Of a DNA stretch of 30,204 bases, positions 7,697 through 15,587 are shown in pieces. Every line of letters starts with the position of its first letter. Position 1 is the first letter of the stretch. The notes beneath the pieces were generated by a model. The model was not told the DNA's origin. It was given only the letters and a program-made list of their open reading frames with translations, and did not search any database. A program made the translations under genes and the position numbers. The stretch comes from a virus, in the IMG/VR virus record IMGVR_UViG_3300046816_000177, positions 1-30,204 of that record; one strand, written 5' to 3'.

Positions 7697-8131
7697 ATGA
7701 CCGACGTGCTCCTCCGACAGACCGACGACGGGGGAGAAATATCCTACGTCAATGGCGCCGCCATCATGTCGGATGGGCTCGAGAGCGCCGTCTATCTCAG
7801 CCTCTTCGGCGGCAACATCGACGATGGCGGCCTGACAGAGGACGACGCGCGGAGCTGGTGGGGCAACGCGATCGAGCCGCTTGAGGAGCGCCGCTACCGA
7901 AGCCAGACGCAGGGCGTCCTCCGGTCCATGCCTGCCATCCCTGCGAACCTCCAAAGGGTGGACGATGCGGTCGGCGCCGATCTCGCGTGGATGCTGGACA
8001 CGAAGCTCGCAACGTTCGTCGGCTCGGCCAGCACCATGCCCGCTATCAACACCGTGAAGATTTCAATCCGCGTCGAGATCGACGGCAAGATCTTCCCGTT
8101 CGAGTTCACAGAACCCTGGCGTAACAAATGA
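7697..8131 (+). CDS. Baseplate wedge protein, Mu gp46-like
   Basis: A 144-residue protein that starts directly after the previous stop (TAAATG). The segment SAVYLSLFGGNIDDGGLTED followed by RSWWGNAIEP is the signature region of Mu gp46-like proteins, where 'LFtd.Ra..dd..... WWGd' is typical. The C-terminus (INTVKISIRVEIDGKIF) fits the expected beta-strands. It is related in role to gpW/gp25-type wedge proteins and should join the baseplate to the tail tube. It overlaps the next gene by four bases (ATGA). Confidence 0.86.
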   Translation: MTDVLLRQTDDGGEISYVNGAAIMSDGLESAVYLSLFGGNIDDGGLTEDDARSWWGNAIEPLEERRYRSQTQGVLRSMPAIPANLQRVDDAVGADLAWMLDTKLATFVGSASTMPAINTVKISIRVEIDGKIFPFEFTEPWRNK

Positions 8132-9324
8132 GCCTCGCTGTCCCCACGACCGCCGAGATTTCGGACACGATCATCGCGCAGCTGGAGTCATCTCTTTCGG
8201 AGACGATTCCGCTGCTCCCGAAGTCGTTCTCCCGCGTGCTCGCCAAGGTGCTGGCTGGCGTCTTCATCCTGCTCTACAAATACGGCGGGTTCATCTTCCT
8301 CCAGCTCTTCGTCGCACACGCGACGATGCGGGAGACGATCGTCAACGGAAAGACGATCCGCCCGCTGGTCGAATGGGGTCGGCTCATCGGAGTAGGCGAT
8401 CCGATAGACGCAACCCTCGCCGAACTGGTCGTCACTGTGACGGTGACCAATCAGGTCGGGAACCTCGATGGCGGCGCGCAGCTCGTGCGAGCCGAGACGG
8501 GCTTCGTCTACGACTCGGTTGCAGCGGTCGCGCTCAGCGCGCCGACCGTCCAGATCACCATCAAGGCCGGCTCCGACCAGGACGGGAACGGCGGGGTCGG
8601 CGCGGTCGGGAACCTGCAACCCGGAGATATCGTTTCCTTTGCGAACCCGCTGCCCAACGTGCAGAGGGACGCTATCGTCCTTTCGCAGGCCGTCACGGCC
8701 GCAGACGCAGAGACCGTCGAGGCGTACAGAGCCCGCATCCTTCGGCGCTTTCAGAGGAAGCCGCAGGGCGGCGCATATGCCGACTATCAGGAGTGGAGCG
8801 ACGGCGTCGCTGGCATCCTGAACGCATACCCCTACGCGGGCAACCCGGGCGAGGTCGACGTCTACATCGAGGCTACGGTGGCCAGCTCTGGCTCTCCTGA
8901 TGGCATCCCGACCGGCGCGCAGCTCATCGCGGTGAACGATGCCATCCAGCTCGATGTCGCTGGGCTCGCGACGAACCGACCGGTGAATGCGGCCGTCAAC
9001 GTGTTGCCGATCACGCGCTCTGGTTTCGACGTCGTGATCTCTGGACTGGTGGCGGACGATCTCCCGACGCTGAAAACGTCCATCGAGACCGGGCTAGACG
9101 AATACCTGAGATCCCGCGAGCCCTTCATCGTCGGACTCTCGGTGCTGCCACGCGACGATCGCATCACGGTCGCGGCACTCGGCGGATTGGTCGACGGCAT
9201 CGTCAGCGCGGCTGGCGGCACATGCACGTCCGTCGGATTCTCCGTCGATGCCGTAGGCCAGACCGCCTACACGCTCGGCAACGGCGAAAAAGCGAAGCTC
9301 ACGATTCCAGCGACCTACATCTAG
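8128..9324 (+). CDS. Baseplate J-like protein, Mu gp47-like
   Basis: A 398-residue protein with ATGA overlap at its start. Typical segments are YGGFIFLQLFVAHATMRETI and VEWGRLIGVGDPIDATLAEL. Further on are GGAQLVRAETGFVYDSVAAV, GNLQPGDIVSFANPLPNVQR, then AETVEAYRARILRRFQRKPQ and ADYQEWSDGVAGILNAYPYA. This is the classical baseplate_J arrangement (arm domain plus core) of wedge proteins that drive baseplate rearrangement before sheath contraction. Length is normal for the family. In Mu the next gene would be gp48; here three other genes intervene. Confidence 0.92.
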   Translation: MSLAVPTTAEISDTIIAQLESSLSETIPLLPKSFSRVLAKVLAGVFILLYKYGGFIFLQLFVAHATMRETIVNGKTIRPLVEWGRLIGVGDPIDATLAELVVTVTVTNQVGNLDGGAQLVRAETGFVYDSVAAVALSAPTVQITIKAGSDQDGNGGVGAVGNLQPGDIVSFANPLPNVQRDAIVLSQAVTAADAETVEAYRARILRRFQRKPQGGAYADYQEWSDGVAGILNAYPYAGNPGEVDVYIEATVASSGSPDGIPTGAQLIAVNDAIQLDVAGLATNRPVNAAVNVLPITRSGFDVVISGLVADDLPTLKTSIETGLDEYLRSREPFIVGLSVLPRDDRITVAALGGLVDGIVSAAGGTCTSVGFSVDAVGQTAYTLGNGEKAKLTIPATYI

Positions 9325-9331
9325 GAATTCA

Positions 9332-10150
9332 ATGGCCATCGACCCATCATCCACGTATCCAGCGCAGACCATCGCGGATGGGAACTATCCATACGGTAAG
9401 GCGCGGAATGACCAGGTCGAAGGTGACGGCACCGGCACGCCACTCGAGGCGGATCTCGTCAACGACATCTTTGGATTTCAGCAGGCGCTTCTGGGCTCCG
9501 CGAGCCTTACTCCCTCCGGCACGCCGGATAGTGCCTCGTCGTCCCAGTATCTGCTCGCCGTCCGCTACGTTGCGACGCACCCAATAAGCCGTCCGGTCTT
9601 CCTCTACGGTCTCGACGTCACGACGCTCGACGTATCAGATGGGCTGACCGTGGGCGTGACGGCCCTCGCTACATTCCACGGCGGCGTATTGGCGAGCGGT
9701 TTGCTGTGCGGTGGGGGCGCGTTCTCGGATCCAGTGTCGTTCGCGGCCCTAGCGACATTCAACGGCGGCATTTTAACAACTGGGCTGTTTTGTGGCGGTG
9801 CGGCGTTCTCCGGAGAGATCGCTCTCTCTGGGGCTGGCCGCATCCGTCAGCATGTCATTTATGCCCCCGACGCCGACCATACCTATTCGGAGGGAGACGG
9901 AACCGTCATCGTCGTGGAAGGCTTCGTCACCGCGACGCGCATCTACAAGATCAACGATGCAGCCAATGAGGGAGCGGAGCTCGAGCTCTATAACTGGACT
10001 AGCAACGTCATGACGCTCCAGAACCAGAGCGGCGGCGCGCTGCACACGCTCGCAGTGATCAATGGCAGCGGCATTCCAGGCTACGTCAAGCTCAGCTGGC
10101 ACAACAACGGCACCACGACCGCGTGGCACCCAGTGCTAGCCGGGTCGTGA
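9332..10150 (+). CDS. Tail fibre-type protein
   Basis: A 272-residue protein with an AGGAATT ribosome binding site a few bases upstream. The N-terminus (YPYGKARNDQVEGDGTGTPL then EADLVNDIFGFQQALLGSAS) resembles tail fibre N-termini that carry 'G.GTPLEADLVNDIFGFQQALL'-style segments for attachment to the baseplate. The middle has an internal duplication: ALATFHGGVLASGLLCGGGAF and ALATFNGGILTTGLFCGGAAF, residues about 109-129 and 137-157. Such short beta repeats are usual in trimeric fibre shafts. The C-terminal ~100 residues may form a small receptor-binding head. It lies between the gp47- and gp48-like genes, an unusual place for a fibre. Confidence 0.72.
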   Translation: MAIDPSSTYPAQTIADGNYPYGKARNDQVEGDGTGTPLEADLVNDIFGFQQALLGSASLTPSGTPDSASSSQYLLAVRYVATHPISRPVFLYGLDVTTLDVSDGLTVGVTALATFHGGVLASGLLCGGGAFSDPVSFAALATFNGGILTTGLFCGGAAFSGEIALSGAGRIRQHVIYAPDADHTYSEGDGTVIVVEGFVTATRIYKINDAANEGAELELYNWTSNVMTLQNQSGGALHTLAVINGSGIPGYVKLSWHNNGTTTAWHPVLAGS

Positions 10151-10153
10151 TCG

Positions 10154-10783
10154 GTGGCGTTCGCCGATATCTTCCCAGATCTCCTGGCGCTCTGCGCCAC
10201 GGCGGGAGAGGTGCGCGCCGGACCGGTGATCGTGGGCTCCAGGTTTCGTGGCGTCGCCCACCTCCTGCTCGCGCGCGAGATGGCATTTCGGTTGCGGCTT
10301 CTACCTCGCGATCTCGACGCAAAGTCCACTACGCGGAAGGATGGCTCCGTCTCGACGAACCCGGCGCACTTCGCCTTCGTCGATGAGCGCCTCGGCGAGG
10401 CGTTCGACTGCACAACAATGCTAGACGCCATTGTCAACGACGAGCCGATCCAAGCGGGCCTCCCGCATGGTGGACCGCACTCCGCGGACAGGTATCTCGG
10501 CTATGCCACCGATCCGGATCTCTTCCCGGTCGGCTCGGTCCCGAAGATTCCAACGACCGAGACGGATCCGACCCCGATCATCGTCGCCGATTACGCGCTA
10601 CTCGCCGCGGCAGTCACGGCGCGCGTAACTCTCGACGCTGCGATCGATGCCACCCTCGCCGGGGACGTCGTCGATGCAGTGGCAGCCGCACGAGCCGATT
10701 ACGTGGACGCGATTGCAGCACGGGACGCGCGCGCGGCCATCGCACAGCCGGGACCGGACAACATCTGGGAGGGCGGATCGTAG
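10154..10783 (+). CDS. Unknown protein beside the fibre gene
   Basis: A 209-residue protein starting with GTG three bases after the fibre stop. It begins MAFADIFPDLLALCATAGEV. It shows an N-terminal mixed region with several Arg/Leu-rich segments, a central GLPHGGPHSADRYLGYATDP, and a long Ala-rich helix near the C-terminus (ADYALLAAAVTARVTLDAAI onward). I do not recognise it. Its position directly after a fibre gene suggests a fibre chaperone or fibre-associated subunit, which is inference from context. It ends five bases before the convergent lipoprotein gene. Confidence 0.7.
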   Translation: MAFADIFPDLLALCATAGEVRAGPVIVGSRFRGVAHLLLAREMAFRLRLLPRDLDAKSTTRKDGSVSTNPAHFAFVDERLGEAFDCTTMLDAIVNDEPIQAGLPHGGPHSADRYLGYATDPDLFPVGSVPKIPTTETDPTPIIVADYALLAAAVTARVTLDAAIDATLAGDVVDAVAAARADYVDAIAARDARAAIAQPGPDNIWEGGS

Positions 10784-10787
10784 ATGC

Positions 10788-11528
10788 TTAGCGACAATTG
10801 ACGCCGCCGGATTCACAGCAGATTTGCCGCTTCTGCACGAAGCGTGAGGCGTCGAATCCGCAAGAATAGTAGCCGAGTCCGCCATCGGAGTTCGAGTCAG
10901 CATTCCACTGCACCAGAGTGTTACCCCACCATCCTGTTTCACCGCATGCAGGCAGCTGCCCCGTTGGAGGGCACGGACTTTTCCAACATTTCAGCCAACC
11001 ATTGCGGTCGTCGCCATAGGCAGGTGGTCCCGCCGCGGCGTTCACCATACCGACGTAGTCGCAACTAAAACCGGGTGGCCATGACTTCGGCGGTGGACAG
11101 GAATTGTCCAGCACCGGGCACGTCGCGAAATAGATGAAGCTTGGGTACAAGGTCGGCGCGGCGACCGTTCCTCCGCTTCCTCCAGCACCGCCCGTCCCGA
11201 CGACTCCGCCCGTCCCAGCGATCGCCCCGCCATTCCCAATCGTGCCGCCCGTGGCTGCCCCTCCGCTTCCCTGGCTCCCTCCAGCCTCGACGACATCGCC
11301 GCCCGCTCCGTGGTCGCCGCCTGACGAATAGCCTCCAGGGGGCCATGTAGCGCCCCCTGAGGAGGTCGAAGCGTCTCCAGCACCGAGCCGCGCGGGCGAG
11401 CCGCCAGTGCCTACGTAGGTGGCGCTTTCCCCTCCCGTCCCCTGGAGCCTTGCGGTCACCTCCGACGGGGACGCCCCGCCACACGCGACCAGAAGGACAG
11501 CTCCGAACCCGCCAAGCAAGAGCTTCAT
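10788..11528 (-). CDS. Gly-rich, Cys-rich secreted lipoprotein (moron candidate)
   Basis: A 246-residue protein from the ATG at 11528. A TTG at 11537 would add three residues. The GGAGG at 11531-11535 sits only two bases before the ATG, so the exact start is uncertain. The N-terminus is a lipoprotein signal peptide: MKLLLGGFGAVLLVACGG, lipobox LVAC with C16. Residues about 25-125 form a low-complexity linker of TGG/GTGG/SGG units. The C-terminal ~120 residues hold ten Cys and several Trp (for example GWLKCWKSPCPP, RQICCESGGVNC), implying a disulfide-bonded outer-surface domain. This architecture is common in cell-surface proteins of Polyangia. It is the only minus-strand gene within the structural region, so it may be expressed from the lysogen, for example for surface change or exclusion. 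The function is unknown. Confidence 0.8.
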   Translation of the reverse strand: MKLLLGGFGAVLLVACGGASPSEVTARLQGTGGESATYVGTGGSPARLGAGDASTSSGGATWPPGGYSSGGDHGAGGDVVEAGGSQGSGGAATGGTIGNGGAIAGTGGVVGTGGAGGSGGTVAAPTLYPSFIYFATCPVLDNSCPPPKSWPPGFSCDYVGMVNAAAGPPAYGDDRNGWLKCWKSPCPPTGQLPACGETGWWGNTLVQWNADSNSDGGLGYYSCGFDASRFVQKRQICCESGGVNCR

Positions 11529-11581
11529 TTCCTCCAATGGTCCGCACGCTTCCGATCCGCGTCAACTGAACGCCCGGCTAC

Positions 11582-12358
11582 ATGTCATTTTTCCGCATCT
11601 ATCAGCACCTTTTGCCGTCAGGAGCTGCCTGGCGCACCACCATCCAGAAGACGCTGCGGAGCTTCTTCGATGGTCTGGCCGGGGGCCCGTCTGACGCGCG
11701 CGACTACATCGACGCCCGGTTCGAGGATGCCTTCCCTGCCACGACGAGCCTTACGGCGCTGGCTGCCTGGGAAGCTCAGTTCGGCATCCAGCCGAATCCG
11801 GACGAGGCGACGCGACGGCTCAATCTTGCGGCGGAATGGGCGGCGGGTGGCGGGCAGTCGCCCAGCTACATTCAGGGCGTCCTTCAGACTGCCGGCTTCG
11901 ACGTCTACGTCCATGAGTGGTGGTCATCGGGTCCGCCATACGTTTCTCGAGACCCGCGCGACTACACGACTCGGCCGCTCGTCGGCACGTGGCGGTGCAG
12001 CGCGTTCGCGAGCCAACCGACCTGCTCGGGGTTCGCGACTCGTCCGCGGTGCAATCGTTTTCTCAACAACGATCCGCACTATCTCGTAAACAAGAACCTT
12101 ACGAACGTCGCGCCCCCTCCGGTCCCGAATGATCCAGCGCGTTGGCCGTACTTCGTCTATGTCGGCGACGAAACGTTTCCCGACCTCGCCAACGTCCCGG
12201 CGTCGAGGCGTTCCGAGTTCGAGCGGCTGATCCTGAAACTTCGACCGCTGCACAACTGGATCGTCACGCTCATCGTCTACGTATCGAGCGACGTGGCTCT
12301 GACGACGGAAGACGACATCGACATCACGACAGAGGGCGACGTCACCCTGGTGGCGTGA
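11582..12358 (+). CDS. Tail protein, Mu gp48-like (DUF2313/YmfQ type)
   Basis: A 258-residue protein. The first half matches the family: IYQHLLPSGAAWRTT, LTALAAWEAQFGIQPNPDEA, TRRLNLAAEWAAGGGQSPSY and IQGVLQTAGFDVYVHEWW. In Mu, gp48 closes the baseplate and lies between gp47 and the fibre genes. The second half contains a Cys-bearing stretch (ASQPTCSGFATRPRCNRFL) and the usual C-terminal RRSEFERLILKLRPLHNWIV. It is transcribed away from the lipoprotein gene, with about 50 bases between the two starts. I see only a weak ribosome binding site. Confidence 0.87.
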   Translation: MSFFRIYQHLLPSGAAWRTTIQKTLRSFFDGLAGGPSDARDYIDARFEDAFPATTSLTALAAWEAQFGIQPNPDEATRRLNLAAEWAAGGGQSPSYIQGVLQTAGFDVYVHEWWSSGPPYVSRDPRDYTTRPLVGTWRCSAFASQPTCSGFATRPRCNRFLNNDPHYLVNKNLTNVAPPPVPNDPARWPYFVYVGDETFPDLANVPASRRSEFERLILKLRPLHNWIVTLIVYVSSDVALTTEDDIDITTEGDVTLVA

Positions 12359-12373
12359 CCGAGAGCAATTCCA

Positions 12374-13498
12374 ATGGGCATCAAAATCTCAGCGCTGGCA
12401 ACGGAGTCAACCCCAACCGGAGCGGCTCTGCTTCCTCTCGTCCAGGGTGGCGTCACGAAGAAAGCGACACTCACCAGCCTTTTGGCGCTTGCATCCGGGG
12501 CGGTGCCACCGCTGAGCAACGTCCATTTCGTCGACCAGGGAAGCGGCGTTTCGTCCGGCAATGATGGGTCTATCGGCAAGCCCTGGCTGACCGCTGCTGA
12601 TGCGCTCGCCGCGCTTCCGCCGGACAGCACCCCGCATACCATCCTTCTGACGCCCGCGGACTATTCTGGAGAGGGAGCCCTCAGCACTCCGGGCGGATTC
12701 TCTGGGCTCGTGACGCTGGTCGGCCTGGCTCTGGATCCGGATGCCACCATGCTCGGCAATATTACAACGGCCCCGAGCATCATCCTCGAAGGAATCTCCG
12801 CCTTAGGGGTAACAGCGGGCTCGCAACTCTTCACACGGGATTGCGTCCTTCAAGGTATAGAGGCTTACAACATCGATCTGCGAAGCACGAAGATCAACGA
12901 TTCTACCTGCGATGGTGGGAGCTTCGTTTCGCAGAGCAGTACGTTCAACGGGGCAATCGCTTCCGCCGGTACCTCCATCATCTTCCGGGACGCCACGTTC
13001 ACCGGCGGAGCGGTGGGGATCACATTCACCGGGGATCCTGGCATCGTTGAGATGGACGAAAGCAGCTATCGGTCGGCGCTCGATGCCGGCGGATTGACGA
13101 TCACGAACGGGACGCTGGCGTTTAACGAGAATCTTGCGCAGGTAACGCCAGCAACGACGAACGAAAACTATGACTTCGGGGATCCCGTCGCATGGGCGAA
13201 AGCACGATCCGCATCTCTGTACAAGACGACTAATTTCACCATTGGTGGGCTCGTAGCACCAGGCATTCACGACCCACACGTGAAGGATATTTTCTTCTGG
13301 CTCGACGCCGGGTCCGGGACCGTGACGATCGCCTGTGAGGACACAGGCTCCGCAGCGGCGAACAGGATCCTGACCGGCACGGGAGTCGACATCATCGTCG
13401 TCAACGTCGGTGTGACAGGCCCCTACGGCGTCCGAAGGTTCCAATATTCCAGGGACCTACAACGTTGGTTGATGAGCAAGTCGCAGTTCCCCAACTGA
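12374..13498 (+). CDS. Tail fibre/spike protein with probable beta-helix
   Basis: A 374-residue protein. The N-terminus (MGIKISALATESTPTGAALL then PLVQGGVTKKATLTSLLA) is a very common phage fibre attachment segment of the type 'ISdLpaat.ltgtelvpvvqgg.tkk.t'. Residues about 90-260 alternate short hydrophobic strands and turns (IILEGISALGV, STKINDSTCDGG, TSIIFRDATFTGGAVGITF), which suggests a right-handed parallel beta-helix as in tailspikes. No catalytic residues can be assigned. It follows the gp48-like gene, the normal place for the receptor-binding protein. Confidence 0.8.
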   Translation: MGIKISALATESTPTGAALLPLVQGGVTKKATLTSLLALASGAVPPLSNVHFVDQGSGVSSGNDGSIGKPWLTAADALAALPPDSTPHTILLTPADYSGEGALSTPGGFSGLVTLVGLALDPDATMLGNITTAPSIILEGISALGVTAGSQLFTRDCVLQGIEAYNIDLRSTKINDSTCDGGSFVSQSSTFNGAIASAGTSIIFRDATFTGGAVGITFTGDPGIVEMDESSYRSALDAGGLTITNGTLAFNENLAQVTPATTNENYDFGDPVAWAKARSASLYKTTNFTIGGLVAPGIHDPHVKDIFFWLDAGSGTVTIACEDTGSAAANRILTGTGVDIIVVNVGVTGPYGVRRFQYSRDLQRWLMSKSQFPN

Positions 13499-13565
13499 TC
13501 ACGGCTTCTCCCGCCACGTCGGCGGAGGAGCGCACAGATTCGCCAGAACGGCGAGGAGCAACACC

Positions 13566-13886
13566 ATGAATCAAGCAGCAGAAGTGCTCGTCAGCGAGAG
13601 CGTGACGCGCAGCGATTGCGGAACGGACATCCCGACCGCCGACACGATCATCTACACGGACAGCCCGCGATCCGCCTTCGTCGAGAAGATGCGTGAACTC
13701 GCGACGCGCGTGGAGAGCGGCGCGCTGAATGGTGCCTCGTGCCAGTGGAACGACAACCCCGACCAGCCGGCCATGGTCTACGTCGAAGCCTTTCCCGTCG
13801 TCGATGGGCAGAGGACGACTCGCCTGGTGCGGGTGACGTTCGAGAAACCGGAATCTCGCATGCGCCTCGTGGCGGAAAGGGTCTGA
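13566..13886 (+). CDS. Unknown small phage protein
   Basis: A 106-residue protein with a plausible ribosome binding site (GCGAGGAGC) before the ATG. The 67 bases upstream contain a short GC-rich hairpin (13508-13527) with no T-tract. The sequence is mixed alpha/beta with no motif I recognise; the C-terminal part (VVDGQRTTRLVRVTFEKPES) looks like two beta-strands. It sits in a run of fibre-region genes, so a virion-associated or assembly role is possible but not shown. Confidence 0.68.
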   Translation: MNQAAEVLVSESVTRSDCGTDIPTADTIIYTDSPRSAFVEKMRELATRVESGALNGASCQWNDNPDQPAMVYVEAFPVVDGQRTTRLVRVTFEKPESRMRLVAERV

Positions 13887-13889
13887 CAG

Positions 13890-14297
13890 ATGGCCTTGAA
13901 CCCAAAGACTTCGCTCGCGTCACGCGCCCTCGCCTTGAACGCGGCCTTCGACATCCTCAACTCGGGGAAGCTCGAGATCTACGACTCCACTCAACCGACC
14001 GACGCGGACACGGCTCTCGGCGCTCAACAGCGGCTTGCCGGCCTGGTGCTGAATGCGACGGCGTTCGCAGCGGCCTCGGCTGGCAGCAAAGCCGCCAACG
14101 CGATCACCCAGGACTCGAGCGCGGATGCAACGGGCACGGCCTCCTGGGGCACGCTGGTCGCGTCGGCTCGCACGACGACCGGCACGCTCGACTTCTCGGT
14201 CGGGACGTCGGGCGCGAACCTGAACCTCAACAGCGTGGCGATTTCGAGCGGCGCGGCCGTTTCGTGCTCGTCCTTCACCATCACGCAGGCGGCTTGA
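13890..14297 (+). CDS. Conserved phage structural-type protein (unknown role)
   Basis: A 135-residue protein. Its pattern is one I recognise from many phage genomes, where it is annotated only as hypothetical or structural: an N-terminal helix (LASRALALNAAFDILNSGKL), then EIYDSTQPTDADTALGAQ. The rest is beta-rich: NAITQDSSADATGTASWGTL, GANLNLNSVAISSGAAVS and SSFTITQAA. The beta-rich Ser/Thr/Ala composition fits a surface-exposed or fibre-associated domain. It starts three bases after the preceding stop and precedes the polyglycine proteins. Confidence 0.75.
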   Translation: MALNPKTSLASRALALNAAFDILNSGKLEIYDSTQPTDADTALGAQQRLAGLVLNATAFAAASAGSKAANAITQDSSADATGTASWGTLVASARTTTGTLDFSVGTSGANLNLNSVAISSGAAVSCSSFTITQAA

Positions 14298-14302
14298 TTC
14301 CA

Positions 14303-14608
14303 ATGGCGAAAGTTTTCTACCTACGACATCAGGCAGCTGGGATCCTGACCCAGTTCCCGTTCACCCAGAAGCCGACCGACGCGCAGCTCAAGGCTGTCGG
14401 CGCGATCTGCGGAGCGGTGCACGGCGAGAACCACCCGAAGACCGATGAGCCGTACTGGCTGACGGTCGTCGAGGCGACGATGTTCGGTCCGACCGACATC
14501 CCGGAAGTTCCGGAGCCCACTGCTGCGGACGAACGGGTGCGTGGGAGCGCCGCCGCGGGACTCGGGGACGTCGGGGCCTCCGGGGTCGGGCACGTCAAGA
14601 ACCGCTGA
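14303..14608 (+). CDS. Unknown small protein in the fibre region
   Basis: A 101-residue protein from the ATG at 14303, preceded by ATTCCA. The same ATTCCAATGG context precedes the spike gene at 12374. The longer open frame reaching back to 13739 overlaps two real genes and is rejected as a start. The sequence begins MAKVFYLRHQAAGILTQFPF, then a helix DAQLKAVGAICGAVHGEN and a Pro/Glu-rich segment FGPTDIPEVPEPTAADE. The C-terminus is Gly-rich. I do not recognise it. Confidence 0.7.
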   Translation: MAKVFYLRHQAAGILTQFPFTQKPTDAQLKAVGAICGAVHGENHPKTDEPYWLTVVEATMFGPTDIPEVPEPTAADERVRGSAAAGLGDVGASGVGHVKNR

Positions 14609-14617
14609 GGCGACGAG

Positions 14618-15577
14618 ATGACTGCGCCGCTCGTTGAAACATTCACCGCCGGATCCCCTGCGACCTGGACGCCGAACGCCGCCGCCACGTCGTTTTTCCT
14701 CCAGGCATGGGGACCCGGTGGCGGTGGCGGCGGCGGTAAGACTGGCGCGACGTCCACGGTCAGGCAGGGCGGCACGGGTGGCGGCGGTGGCGCTTACTTC
14801 GAGGTGATGATTACCGACGCGACGAAGATCGCCGCCATCATCGCCTTGGGAGCCTACACGGTTACGACCCCAGGGGGAGCGGCGGGCGGCCCGGTCAGCA
14901 CGGCAGGCACGAGTGCGACGACGCCGTGCAGTGTCGTCAATGGTACCGACATTCTGATCTCTGCGTTCGGCGGCGGCGGCGGAGCGGGCGGCGCCGCAAG
15001 CGGAGCGAAGTGTGGCGGATCCGGCGGCGGATGCACGGCGGTCGGGGTCGTCGGCACAACGGCTGCCGTGGCCGGCGGTGGCTCAAACACTGCCAACCTA
15101 AACGGTGTCGGGTATGAGGGTGCAGGATGCACGACTGGTGCCGTCGGTAACCCGGGCTGTTTCGGCGGCGCTGCGGGCGGTGGCTGCGTGACGACGGCGG
15201 GCACTTCGTTCGCTGGAGGAGCGTCGCTCCTCGGTGGTGGTGGTGGTGGTGCGGGCGGCGGCTGCACTTCGAGCAACGGCAACGTCGCATCCTCGGCGGG
15301 TGGCTTCGCCGGTGCTCGCACCGATGGAGCTACCTCTGGGAATGGCGGCCTCGCCGGCACGACGGCGGGCGGCCTCGGCGGTACTGGCGCAGCGGGCGAC
15401 AACACGAAGGGCGGGGCAGGCGGCGGGGGAGGTGGCCCGAGCGCTGCTGGCACGGGTGGTGCTGGTGGCCCGGGTGGTATTCGAGGCGGCGGAGGCGGTG
15501 GTGGCGGCGGTGGAATTACCGGCGGAGTCGGAGGAGTCGGTGGGGCTTCCTACATCTCCATCACGACGACGTTTTGA
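14618..15577 (+). CDS. Polyglycine-rich tail adhesin-type protein 1
   Basis: A 319-residue protein. The first ~100 residues are a folded module (LVETFTAGSPATWTPNAAAT, then FFLQAWGPGGGGGGG and AYFEVMITDATKIAAIIALG) of a type common in phage 'glycine-rich domain' fibre proteins. From about residue 115 to the end it is dominated by Gly runs separated by short Ala/Thr/Ser-rich spacers. In the S16 gp38 adhesin, Gly runs pack as a polyglycine II sandwich that presents variable receptor-binding loops; a similar fold is likely here (inference from composition). The inter-run spacers would be the specificity loops. The next gene is a second protein of the same kind. Confidence 0.82.
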   Translation: MTAPLVETFTAGSPATWTPNAAATSFFLQAWGPGGGGGGGKTGATSTVRQGGTGGGGGAYFEVMITDATKIAAIIALGAYTVTTPGGAAGGPVSTAGTSATTPCSVVNGTDILISAFGGGGGAGGAASGAKCGGSGGGCTAVGVVGTTAAVAGGGSNTANLNGVGYEGAGCTTGAVGNPGCFGGAAGGGCVTTAGTSFAGGASLLGGGGGGAGGGCTSSNGNVASSAGGFAGARTDGATSGNGGLAGTTAGGLGGTGAAGDNTKGGAGGGGGGPSAAGTGGAGGPGGIRGGGGGGGGGGITGGVGGVGGASYISITTTF

Positions 15578-15587
15578 GTGATCCAAG

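Noticed and set aside
11134-11331. Pro-rich plus-strand small protein
   Set aside because: It is the antisense reading of the Gly-rich linker of the lipoprotein gene.
13508-13527. Terminator after the fibre/spike gene
   Set aside because: Only a short GC-rich stem with a bulge and no T-tract; the next genes appear co-transcribed.
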